This document shows positions 1 to 9,400 of a stretch of 19,011 nucleotides of DNA, piece by piece. The DNA is taken from assembly GCA_020629335.1 (NCBI GenBank), contig JAHDDN010000059.1:1-19011 (forward strand), written 5' to 3'. Positions within the stretch are counted from its first letter, which is position 1; every line of letters begins with the position of its first letter. The translations under genes and the position numbers were made by a program. This stretch comes from Chitinophagales bacterium. GTDB taxonomy: Bacteria > Bacteroidota > Bacteroidia > Chitinophagales > UBA2359. The notes under the pieces are model-generated. The model was not told the DNA's origin. It made no database searches and worked only from the letters and a program-made list of their open reading frames with translations.

Positions 1-115
1 AGGGAAGTCGTAAGCTTTGGAGTGCTTGGTGGGGCGTTGATATTCCTTTGAGTTAATTTTGATATAATTCTAAGATTTTTGAATCCCTCAACATTTATGT
101 ATGAACCTGCTATAT

Positions 116-283
116 GGCGCAAGTCTTTTTGACTTGTGCCCTCCGAAGCCGATATTTTAGGCTTGAAAAATTGATCGGTGCCCAGAATTACAGTAAGTCT
201 TTTTGACTTACACGACCAATAAGCTTGCCATAGGAAAGTAATAGCAAATGCAAGACTCGGCAGGCACAAGTGAAAAACACTTG
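116..283. repeat. Cluster of three short hairpins with five-base T or A loops
   Basis: Three inverted repeats lie in 170 bases. The first is 116-140, a 10-bp stem with one G-T pair and a TTTTT loop (arms CAAGTC and GACTTG next to the loop). The second is 193-211, GTAAGTC / GACTTAC with a TTTTT loop. The third is 267-283, CAAGTG / CACTTG with an AAAAA loop, so its loop is complementary to the other two. The shared AAGTC core and loop length suggest a REP-like family. They are not ordinary terminators, because the T-run is in the loop and not after the stem. Confidence 0.6.
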
Positions 284-420
284 CGTTATAAGATTCGCAG
301 GAATTTACAAGCCCCCAATTGAGTACAAAATTAAAACGCCAGTCAGAAACTACGCCCAGAGTTTTTGTTTTGTCCAGTAGTATAGCAGTTATCCAGTTTC
401 CCAGTTATCCAGTTATTCAG

Positions 421-451
421 TTTATTAGTTATTAAAAAATTCCTATATTAG
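421..451 (+). promoter_or_regulatory. Putative promoter of the first giant gene
   Basis: TATATTAG at 444-451 is one mismatch from the Bacteroidota -7 consensus TAnnTTTG. A TTTA at 421-424 lies 19 bases upstream, near the expected place of the TTTG -33 box. The core CCTATATTAGCA recurs at 14656-14667 upstream of the third paralogue, 79 bases before its start against 76 here. That conservation is the main support. The -33 assignment is weak. Confidence 0.4.
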
Positions 452-517
452 CAATGTGAAAACCTATTTAGCCTCAATACTTAATATATACATTCATTTA
501 ACCCTAAAAACACCCTT

Positions 518-3500
518 GTGAAAAAAAATATAAAAATACAATTTACAATAGTTGTTATAATGTGTTTTGCTTATTCCAAATCAATAAAAGCACAGCTTGA
601 TTTTGGACCCTCTGAACCTATTCCCATTAATGCAGATAGACCCCAAAGTGTATATCCTGCAGATTTAGACAATGATGGATATTTAGATATTGTAGCAGCC
701 TCCAGAGATGATGATAAAATAATTTGGTTTAGGAATGATCAGAATAACTCTTTTGCTCCTCAAATTGCTATATCGAATGAAGCTGATGGAGCCTTTTCTG
801 TTTATGCATCGGATTTAGATGGGGATGGTGATTTTGATGTTCTTTCGACTTCAATAGATGATGACAAAATTGCTTGGTATGAAAATGATGGAGATGGCAA
901 TTTTGGACCTCAACAAATAATTTCAAGTAATGCTGAAAATCCACAGTCAGTTATTGCTAAAGATTTAGATGGGGATGGTGATTTTGATGTTCTTTCTGCT
1001 TCAAATGGAGATGATAAAATTGCGTGGTATGAAAATGATGGCAATGGTGGTTTGGGTATTGAGCAAATAATCACAACGGATGCAGATGGCGCCAATACTG
1101 TATATGCATCAGATTTAGATAATGATGGAGATTTGGATGTGCTATCTTCCTCTTCAGGAGATGATAAAATTGCCTGGTATGAAAATGATGGGGATGGTAA
1201 TTTTGGTGCTCAACAAATCATCTCTACTATCATAAATAATTTGCGATCTGTGTATGCATCAGATTTAGATAATGATGGTGATATGGATGTCCTATCTGTT
1301 TCCAGTAACCAAATTGTTTGGTATCAAAATGATGGAAATGGAGGTTTTGGTTCTCCTGAAATCATTACCTTAGAAGTAGAATCTGCCAATTCAGTTCATA
1401 CAAATGATTTGGATAATGATGGAGATTTAGATGTGTTATCTTCCTCTGCATTTGATGACAAAATTGCCTGGTATGAAAATGATGGAGATGGCAATTTTGG
1501 ACCTCAACAAATAATTTCAACCCTAGCAGATAATGCAATAGATGTTTACAGCAGTGATTTTAATGGAGATGGTAATATTGATGTTATCTCAGCTTCATGG
1601 TTTGATGATAAGATCGCTTGGTATGAAAATAATGGTGGTGGCGATTTTGGCCCTCAATTAGTTATTACATCTAATGGTTTTGAAGCGGAAGATATTTTTG
1701 CTGCAGATTTGGATGGGGATGGAGATAATGATGCCTTGATAATAGCAGAAAACGGTGCCAATGATGTTATTGTTTGGCACTCCTATCAGTGGAATACATT
1801 TAATTCTCAATCAGTAATTGATGAAGGAATAAACTCTCCAAAATCAATTTATGCCGCAGATTTAGATGAGGATAATGATATCGATGTATTATTAGCCTCT
1901 TCTTATGATAAGCTATCTTGGTATGAGAATGATGGAGGAGGCAATTTTGGTCTCCAACAAGTTATTACAGAAGAAGCAAATTTTATCAATGATATATATG
2001 TAGCAGACTTAGATGGGGATGGTGATATGGATGTCTTATCCTCTTCTAGTTCCGATGATAAAATAGCTTGGTATGAAAATGATGGGAGCGGTAATTTCGG
2101 ACCTCAACTTATTATTACAACAAATGCGGATGCTGCTAATACTGTTTTTGCCGCAGATTTAGATGGAGATAATGATTTAGATGTATTATCTTCCTCTAGC
2201 TTAGATGATAAAATTGCCTGGTATGAAAATGATGGTAATGGTGGGTTTAGTGCAGAACAAGTTATTACACTATTAGCAGATGGAGCAAGTTCTGTTTTTG
2301 CCTCCGATTTAGATGGTGACGGAGATCAAGATGTGATTTCTACTTCAGTTTATGATGATAAGTTAGCTTGGTATGAAAATGATGGAAATGGTGAGTTTAG
2401 TATACAGCAAGTTATTTCTTCAGAGCTAGGGACAGCTAGCTCACTTTTAGTGTTAGATTTGGATGGAGATGGAGATAATGATATTTTATTGGTTAATTCG
2501 AATCCAGGCTTTTGGGGGATAAAACAAATTAATTGGTATTTAAATGATGGAAGTGGAAGCTTTTCAGACCCTCAATCTATTTCTTTATATACTGAAATAA
2601 ATTCGATTTATGCCGCAGATATAGATGGGGATAATGATCTAGATATATTATCTGCATTAGAAGATGAAAATCCAGTTTGGTTTGAAAATCTCATTACATT
2701 GTTTATATCTGTTATAGAAGGTAATCCTGCTTGTATTGGCGCCAGTACAGGTTCTTTACAAGTGACTGTAGGAGGACAAAATTACCCTCCTTATACTTAT
2801 GAGTGGAGTCTAGATGGAGGATTGGAGCAGGGAAGTGGCATTAGTGAAGAAAATAACTTTATAATTGAAGGATTAGCAGCAGGAACTTATGAATTGATAC
2901 TTTATAATTCTGAACAGGATACAGTTATTCAGCAGGGAATTGTTCTAGAAGGTATTGCTGGAAGTTTTTTTGAAATTATAGATATTACGACAGTTAATAG
3001 TACTAACGAATTTCCTAATGGAAGTATTGAGATAACAGTAGATGGAGGCAATCCTAATTATACTTATGTTTGGGAAGGGCCTAGTAGTGGTTCAAGTACT
3101 GTGAGCTCAATTACAGATAGTATTCCCAATTTATATTCTGGAACTTATAATATCACTGTCACGGATAATAATAATATAAGTATTGTTCAAACAGTGACAC
3201 TTTTAGATGAAACAGTTCCTGGAGAAATATGTGATAGCCCTTTAGATGTGATAATTTTAAATGACACTTCAGGCTCAGTTGATGCAGAAGAATATGAAGA
3301 ATCTAAGGAGTTTTATGTTGATTTGATTAATTCTTTAAATGTTGGCTTTGGAGCTGATGAAACAAGAGTTAGTATAGTAGAATGGTCAGATACTTACGAA
3401 CAAACTTTAGTCGAGCCATTTACAGGAGATACTTTAATTCTTCAAAACTATGTGAATGCCAATCGCACTTATGATGGCGGAACGAATCCAAATGATGCTT

Positions 3501-6028
3501 TAACATTTGGATACAATTATTTACAAGATGAAGGAAGGTCAGATGCTACTTGGGTAATCGTGCTTTCTACTGATGGAAGTCCTTCTCAAGTAAGTCCATC
3601 CTTAGTGGCTTTGTCAGATGAATATCAAGCAGAGGGGGTGGTTATTTCTACCATTGCTTTTGATGGCGCTTACGCTAACCCAAGCACTCAAGCAATTTTA
3701 CAAGAGGTAGCTAATATTGATGTTTTAGCACCTGGGGCACCTGCCTATTCTCAATTAGATCAGGACTTGGCCAATAATATCGCCAATCTTTATATTTGCA
3801 CTTCTGACCCAGGAACTAGTAATACCTATTATTTTAATCGGGATGGGGCGATTGAAATTAATGGCTATAGCCCTAATGAATTTTGTACAGACTTTTCTTC
3901 CGTAGATATAGAGTTGACCGTTACAGCTCAACAGCAATTGTCTTTGCCAGCAGGAACGCCCATTACTTTCTATTATAATAATCCAGCAACCTTTGCGGCT
4001 ACACCTATAATTACTTCTTTTATTCCTTGTGCAGTAGAGGCAGGAACTTCAGAGATTCTTAACTATAATTTGCCTATAACTGGCCCTGCGAATGTTTGGG
4101 CCGTACTCAATGATGATGGCTCTCAATCACCACCGATTAACTTCCCTATTACAGATATAGAGGAGTTGGTTTGGGTGAATAATGTGGATCAAATTGAAGT
4201 ATGTACTGATCCATTTCCTAGTGTTTCAGCCTTGAAATATACCACTACGCCTCAGCCGATTTGTGATACGATAGTGATGTATACCATTAATGTGTGTAAT
4301 ATTAGTAGTTTGGATGCTGTAGGAGTGGAGGTAGAAGATGTCGCCCCTGATGGCTTTGAATTACTCAATATCAGTATTAATGATAATGGATGTGCTATAG
4401 GAGAGGGGCCATTTGATTTGGCTGTTGGTTGTTGTGTGTCCTTGACTTATGAGTATGATGCTTCAGATGCGGCAGTTGGCTTGTATGATGATCAAGGGGT
4501 GATTTTAAATGGGCCACCAGAGCAAGTGTATTATGATTTTGATGCTAGTACGACTTCGGCAGAAGATGTGACAATAGGCGAAATACTGTGTGATTCTGAT
4601 GTGGTGTTATTTAGTAAAGAATTGAATATTACAGAGGTTTGCGAAGAGAGTTTTGTTACTTATACCTTTACGATAGAAAATCAGACAAATGTCGCTTTAC
4701 AAGCCCTAACATTTACGGACATTTTACCTGATCCTGTTATTTGGGCGGGAGAACCTTATTTTGTGGAAGGAATAAGCTTAGGCGTGACCGATATTACCAA
4801 TAGTAATGAATCTAACTTTATTATAGCCGAAATTCCAGCAGATACTATAGGCATATTTTATATGGATGCCTATTTAGGGACTTGGGAGGAATCGGGTCTA
4901 TTATCTAATACAGCAACATTAGGCAACTTATCTGATTTTGTGAATGGAGATGGAGCGAATATTACTGCCAATGCAGCGGATGTAATTGTGAATGCGCTGC
5001 CGATTATTGAGACGGAAAATGAGCTGACTATTTGTTCTTATGAAGGGAGTGTTAGTTTATCCGCAGATATGTTAAATGGAGATTCAATACAGTGGTTGAG
5101 TGGAGGTGATGGGGCATTTAGTGATGCTAATAGCGAAACAGTGATTTATACCTTTGGAGCAGAAGATTTAGCGCAAGGTTCAGTCAATTTAACGATCAGT
5201 GCCAGTACAGAAGATTGTGGAGAAAGTAATGAAGGAATCGTCCTAGAGTTAGAAGAATGTGAGTTGGACTGCACTACATTAGATCCAATCGTATTTGAGT
5301 ATAATGAAGATTGCGATCCAGTCACCGAAATTTATACCTTAACGATGCAAGTCAGTGGAGGCTTACCGAGTTTTGATAGTAATGAGTATTATAGCATCAA
5401 CGGTTATTATAATGACGATGATTTGTCGGCTTCGGAGACTTTCCAGATCATCATAGATGATGTCACAGATGGCACCATTATCGAGTTTTGGGCTACAGAT
5501 GTTTTAGGCTGTCAAGGCTATGAATCCATAGTGGTAGAGTGCATCAAATTGCCGATAGAATTACTTTCATTTTCGGGCTATGCCAATGGTCAAGATAATA
5601 TTTTAGAGTGGCAAACGGCTTCGGAAATGGAGGTGTCCTTTTATGAGGTAGAGCGTTCATTTGATGGGATGAATTTTGAAAGAATTGGCAAAGTAGAAGC
5701 CAAGGGAAATGAGTCAATCCATACAGCTTACAGCTATATAGACGAAAGCGTTGAATGTGCCATTTGTTATTATCGTTTAGTATGGAATGATGGGGTTTCT
5801 AATATCATTCAAATTAACAGAGGTACGACAGAATTAGAATTATGGCAATATAGCGATCAAATAATAATTGAAGCCGATGTAGAAGCCATAGAGTTGGTTA
5901 ATGTAATGGGGCAAGTAGTAGTTCAGACCAACAATAATCGTTTGTATGTTGGTGATTTGGCCAGTGGGGTTTATTTGGTGAAGGTGTTGATCAATGGTGA
6001 ATATTTTATCAAAAAGATTGTCCGGTAG
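518..6028 (+). CDS. Giant secreted adhesin-like protein, paralogue 1 (FG-GAP propellers, vWA domain, T9SS sorting domain)
   Basis: This 1836-residue protein is predicted to be exported by Sec and then the T9SS to the cell surface or medium, probably for adhesion. Seen: signal peptide about 1-25 (hydrophobic core, cleavage near KA|Q); 14 FG-GAP/VCBS repeats about 26-726, most with a Ca2+-type DxDxDGxxD loop and an IAWYEN motif; two SprB-like repeats about 728-900; vWA domain about 908-1093 with MIDAS residues D916, S918, S920, T989 and D1019; an Ig-like segment about 1105-1235; two DUF11-like domains about 1236-1493; a PKD-like segment about 1494-1580; an Fn3-like domain about 1679-1770 (starting LPIELLSF); a type A sorting domain about 1772-1836 with GVYLVKV and a basic end. 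The start is GTG: it aligns with the ATG of paralogue 3 in a shared leader (AACCCTAAAA 7-8 bases upstream), and the first internal ATG would cut the signal peptide. Function is inferred from domains only. Confidence 0.9.
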   Translation: MKKNIKIQFTIVVIMCFAYSKSIKAQLDFGPSEPIPINADRPQSVYPADLDNDGYLDIVAASRDDDKIIWFRNDQNNSFAPQIAISNEADGAFSVYASDLDGDGDFDVLSTSIDDDKIAWYENDGDGNFGPQQIISSNAENPQSVIAKDLDGDGDFDVLSASNGDDKIAWYENDGNGGLGIEQIITTDADGANTVYASDLDNDGDLDVLSSSSGDDKIAWYENDGDGNFGAQQIISTIINNLRSVYASDLDNDGDMDVLSVSSNQIVWYQNDGNGGFGSPEIITLEVESANSVHTNDLDNDGDLDVLSSSAFDDKIAWYENDGDGNFGPQQIISTLADNAIDVYSSDFNGDGNIDVISASWFDDKIAWYENNGGGDFGPQLVITSNGFEAEDIFAADLDGDGDNDALIIAENGANDVIVWHSYQWNTFNSQSVIDEGINSPKSIYAADLDEDNDIDVLLASSYDKLSWYENDGGGNFGLQQVITEEANFINDIYVADLDGDGDMDVLSSSSSDDKIAWYENDGSGNFGPQLIITTNADAANTVFAADLDGDNDLDVLSSSSLDDKIAWYENDGNGGFSAEQVITLLADGASSVFASDLDGDGDQDVISTSVYDDKLAWYENDGNGEFSIQQVISSELGTASSLLVLDLDGDGDNDILLVNSNPGFWGIKQINWYLNDGSGSFSDPQSISLYTEINSIYAADIDGDNDLDILSALEDENPVWFENLITLFISVIEGNPACIGASTGSLQVTVGGQNYPPYTYEWSLDGGLEQGSGISEENNFIIEGLAAGTYELILYNSEQDTVIQQGIVLEGIAGSFFEIIDITTVNSTNEFPNGSIEITVDGGNPNYTYVWEGPSSGSSTVSSITDSIPNLYSGTYNITVTDNNNISIVQTVTLLDETVPGEICDSPLDVIILNDTSGSVDAEEYEESKEFYVDLINSLNVGFGADETRVSIVEWSDTYEQTLVEPFTGDTLILQNYVNANRTYDGGTNPNDALTFGYNYLQDEGRSDATWVIVLSTDGSPSQVSPSLVALSDEYQAEGVVISTIAFDGAYANPSTQAILQEVANIDVLAPGAPAYSQLDQDLANNIANLYICTSDPGTSNTYYFNRDGAIEINGYSPNEFCTDFSSVDIELTVTAQQQLSLPAGTPITFYYNNPATFAATPIITSFIPCAVEAGTSEILNYNLPITGPANVWAVLNDDGSQSPPINFPITDIEELVWVNNVDQIEVCTDPFPSVSALKYTTTPQPICDTIVMYTINVCNISSLDAVGVEVEDVAPDGFELLNISINDNGCAIGEGPFDLAVGCCVSLTYEYDASDAAVGLYDDQGVILNGPPEQVYYDFDASTTSAEDVTIGEILCDSDVVLFSKELNITEVCEESFVTYTFTIENQTNVALQALTFTDILPDPVIWAGEPYFVEGISLGVTDITNSNESNFIIAEIPADTIGIFYMDAYLGTWEESGLLSNTATLGNLSDFVNGDGANITANAADVIVNALPIIETENELTICSYEGSVSLSADMLNGDSIQWLSGGDGAFSDANSETVIYTFGAEDLAQGSVNLTISASTEDCGESNEGIVLELEECELDCTTLDPIVFEYNEDCDPVTEIYTLTMQVSGGLPSFDSNEYYSINGYYNDDDLSASETFQIIIDDVTDGTIIEFWATDVLGCQGYESIVVECIKLPIELLSFSGYANGQDNILEWQTASEMEVSFYEVERSFDGMNFERIGKVEAKGNESIHTAYSYIDESVECAICYYRLVWNDGVSNIIQINRGTTELELWQYSDQIIIEADVEAIELVNVMGQVVVQTNNNRLYVGDLASGVYLVKVLINGEYFIKKIVR

Positions 6029-6106
6029 AGACAAGGCGTGCCTCAGATAGAGACAAACCATGCCTTGTCTGTACAAAATGTGATATAAACCATGCCTTGT
6101 CTGTAC
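6025..6106. repeat. Three units of a short palindromic repeat overlapping the stop codon
   Basis: A unit of the form GTAnAGACAAGGCnTG occurs forward at 6025-6041 and as its reverse complement at 6055-6074 and 6087-6106. The last two are identical over 20 bases (core CATGCCTTGTCTGTAC). AGACAAGGC at 6029-6037 can pair with GCCTTGTCT at 6062-6070. The TAG stop of the first giant gene (6026-6028) lies inside the first unit. This is the layout of a REP-type intergenic repeat. A role as a 3' hairpin of the transcript is possible. Confidence 0.65.
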
Positions 6107-6151
6107 GATATTAGGGCCAATTTCGAATTGCCGAATACCAAGAAATGCGCA

Positions 6152-6284
6152 AGGGATGGGAGTGGTACTCAGCGTGATGAAGTAGCTTACGGAACTTAGG
6201 CAGACGCAGGCTGGCCCTGAAAGGGCAGACAAGTATGCCTTAGTGGAGTAGCTGCTGAATAGCTGAGTAAGAGCGGACAGCCCG
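6152..6284 (-). repeat. Structured intergenic repeat, copy A
   Basis: Read on the minus strand, this matches copy B (14239-14366, plus strand) in four ordered blocks: CGGGCTGTCCG (6274-6284), CTCCACTAAGGC (6237-6248), TGCCTAAGTTCCGTA (6188-6202, 15 of 15) and a TACCACTCCCATCCCT block (6152-6167, 15 of 16). Between the blocks the sequence differs. A closing stem pairs TACTCAGC with GCTGAGTA (6262-6269 and 6166-6173 on the plus strand). At the same place copy B has a different but also perfectly paired stem. A small hairpin GCCCT-TTC-AGGGC lies in the middle. It may be a dispersed element or a structured RNA. No protein is encoded. Confidence 0.7.
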
Positions 6285-6285
6285 A

Positions 6286-6360
6286 CCCCTTCCTTATTTT
6301 TCATTCGAGGGGGCACAGATAGGTAAGGCCCCTATGGTCGAATGAAAAATAAGGAAGGGG
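6286..6360. repeat. Perfect 23-bp inverted repeat with a 29-base loop
   Basis: The left arm at 6286-6308 (CCCCTTCCTTATTTTT then CATTCGA) is the exact reverse complement of the right arm at 6338-6360. The loop holds a further five-base pairing (GGGGC 6310-6314 with GCCCC 6328-6332). The repeat starts one base after structured repeat copy A. No flanking target duplication and no T-run are present, so neither a simple insertion nor a standard terminator is shown. Confidence 0.8.
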
Positions 6361-6396
6361 ATGCGCCCAAATGAATTCCATCTGACATATTATGCA

Positions 6397-6427
6397 TTGA
6401 GAATTATCAACATAATCATTATATTGG
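6397..6427 (+). promoter_or_regulatory. Putative promoter of the second giant gene
   Basis: TTG at 6397-6399 is followed after 20 bases by TATATTGG at 6420-6427, one mismatch from the Bacteroidota TAnnTTTG box. It lies 56 bases before the start codon, downstream of the repeat elements. Paralogues 1 and 3 share a different promoter core, so this gene may be controlled separately. The call rests on motif and position only. Confidence 0.35.
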
Positions 6428-6475
6428 TGTTTGAAGGATATCTTTTAGTATGAACATGCTGATAAACCTGATTTT

Positions 6476-9400
6476 ATGAAAAATGCCTTGTCTATATTTT
6501 ACCTACTCTTTACCAGTCTGATTTTACTATTGAGTATTTCTACTGATGCTCAAATTCCTTTTGGTGTACAAGAAGCGATTACTCCACAAACGGATGGCGT
6601 TAGGGATGTGCATTCGGCTGATATAGATGGGGATGGTGATTTAGATTTGCTTTCGGCTTCTTTTTTTGATAATAAAATTGCTTGGTACGAAAATGAAGGA
6701 AATGGGGAAATGGGAGAGCAGCAAATGATTAGTTCGGAAGCATTTGGTGCCAGAGATGTTTATGCAGATGATTTAGATGGGGATGGTGATTTAGATGTGT
6801 TGTCTGCTTCTTATCAGGATGATAAAATTGCTTGGTATGAAAATGATGGTAATGGCAATTTTGGTCCACAGTTAATTATCACGACAGATGCGGCGGCAGC
6901 GAGTAGTGTTTATACAGCAGACTTAGATGGGGATGGTGATCCAGATGTATTATCGGCTTCTTTTGGAGATGGTAAAATTGCTTGGTATGAAAATGATGGC
7001 AGTGGTGATTTTGGTACAGAACAAACGATTATTGATGAGTTAGAGGGGGCGAGATTTGTTTATGCAGCAGATTTAGACGGTGACGGTGATCCAGAAGTGC
7101 TTTCGGCTTCTTGGGAAGAAAATGTCATTGCTTGGTATTTGAATGATGGTGCCGGGCATTTTAGTGTGCCTTTTATTATTAGTGATGATTTGGATAGTGC
7201 GATTTTGGTTTATGCTTCCGACTTTGATTTGGATGGTGATTTGGATGTGCTTTCTTATTCGGATTTTGATGATAAGATTGCCTGGTATGAAAATGATGGG
7301 AATATTAATTTTGGACCTCAACAAATAATTGGAATTAATACTGGGGCAGAAGGATCAATTTATCCAATTGATTTAGATAGTGATGGCGATAGTGATATTT
7401 TATATACTAGTGGTGTTGATGAAATAGGCTGGTATGAAAATGATGGTAATGGGGTGTTTGATTCTACGCAAATTATATCCAGTGAAAATAAGGAAGCTTC
7501 TGCTATTTATGCGACGGATATAGATAGCGATGGGGATATGGATGTGTTTTATGGTTCTTGGATTAATGATGAAATGGGCTGGTATGAAAATGATGGGGAT
7601 ACTAATTTTGAGCCAGTACAATTGATAAGCCTTAATACGGAGCAACCGAGGTCTGTTTATAGTGCTGATATAGATGGCGATAATGATTTGGATGTGCTTT
7701 CAGCTTCTTATCAAGATGATAAAATTGCGTGGTATGAAAATGATGGTACTGGCGAATTTGGTGCTCAAAAAATTATTTCGGCGGAGGCAAATGGAGCTTG
7801 GGATGTATATAGTGTGGATTTAGATGGGGACGCTGATATGGATGTGCTTTCCGCTTCCACTAATGATGACAAAATTGCGTGGTATGAAAATGATGGCAAT
7901 GGCAATTTTGGAACAGAGCAAATTATTAGTTTAGAGGCTGATAAGGCGAGATCAATATATAGTGCTGACTTGGATAGTGATGGCGATCAAGATGTATTAT
8001 CTGCTTCTTGGGCGGATGATAAAATTGCTTGGTATGAAAATGATGGCAATGGCAATTTTGGGGCTCAGCAGATTATTTCGCTTAATGCAGATAAGGCCTT
8101 GTCTGTTTATAGCGAAGATTTAGATGGCGATGGTGATTTTGATGTATTATCTGCTTCATTGGGAGATGGTAAAATTGCGTGGTATGAAAATGATGGTAAT
8201 GGCAATTTTGGTGCAGAGCAAATCCTTTCTATCAATGCAACCCAAGCAAGGGCGGTTTATAGTAGTGATTTAGATGGCGATGGAGATCAGGATGTATTAT
8301 CTGCCTCTTTAGGAGATGATAAAATTGCGTGGTATGAAAATGACGGCAATGGCAATTTTTCTCCTCCTCAAAATATTTTAGATAATGAAGAAAAAATAGT
8401 AGATATTATGGCAACAGATTTAGATGGGGATGGCGATGAAGATGTCTTGTCTATTTCAGCTAATGTACCAGTATCTGGTATTGCTGATAATATTGCTTGG
8501 TATGAAAACGATGGAACGGGAGTATTTGGACCTCAACAAATTATTTCTACTAATTTGGATGTGGGTTTTGCTATTTACTCAGCAGATTTAAATGGAGATG
8601 AGGTACTGGATGTACTTTCTGCTTCAGAAGAAGATAATAAGATTGCTTGGTATCAAAATCTATTGGCTCTAAATATGGAGCTTGTTGAGAATAATCCAAC
8701 TTGTGTTGGATCGAATACAGGTTCTTTTCAAGTATATTTGAGTGGTCTAACTTATCCGCCTTATAGTTATGAGTGGAGCTTGGATGGAGGCTTAGAAGAA
8801 GGAAGTGGCTTCAGTGAAACTGCCAATTTTACGATAGATGAATTAGCAGGAGGAACTTATGATTTAATGGTAATTAATAGTGTGCAAGATACCGTTATTC
8901 AGGAAGGAATAATATTGGGTGGCCTTTTTGGAAGCTTTTTTGAAATTGTGAATATTAATACGGCCAATAGCACAAATGAATTCCCTAATGCCAGTATTGA
9001 GATCAGTGTAGATGGAGGAATACCCGATTATACTTTCAGTTGGGATGGACCGAGTAATGGCTCGATTGTCAGTAATTCCTCTACAGAAATTATAGCTAAT
9101 TTATATGCGGGAAATTATAGCATTACCATTACTGACAGTGATAATAATAGCATTACTCAAGTTGTTTCGCTTTTTGATGAATCTGTATTAGAAGAGGTAT
9201 GTGTAGAACCCTTGGATATCGTTATACTCAATGATGTTTCTGGCTCTGTGGATGCAGCAGAATATGAAGAATCGAAGGCGTTTTACGTAGACTTTATCAA
9301 TAGTTTAAATGTTGGTTTAGAAGAGGATGAGAGTCGTGTCGCTATAGTCGAATGGTCGGATACAGATGAACAAGAGTTGGTGATTCCTATTACTGGAGAT

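Larger units (their letters stand above)
1..517. other. Noncoding region upstream of the first giant gene
   Basis: No convincing gene is visible. The segment holds three small hairpins (about 116-283), a CAGTTAT-rich stretch (about 388-433) and the likely promoter and leader of the gene starting at 518. Bases 1-56 could be the tail of an upstream gene, but two frames stay open there and neither can be chosen. Confidence 0.7.

Noticed and set aside
1..56. Possible 3' end of an upstream gene
   Set aside because: Two frames are open (stops at 49-51 and 54-56) and both give plausible short tails, so neither can be supported.
5840..6316. 158-codon open frame on the minus strand
   Set aside because: It spans the antisense of the sorting domain of paralogue 1, the palindromic repeats and structured repeat copy A. 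No protein-like pattern is seen.
6286..6360. Inverted repeat as an intrinsic terminator of paralogue 1
   Set aside because: It lies 258 bases after the stop and is not followed by a T-run.
6286..6360. Inverted repeat as a MITE with target duplication
   Set aside because: The bases on either side (CCGA and ATGC) do not match, so insertion is not shown.
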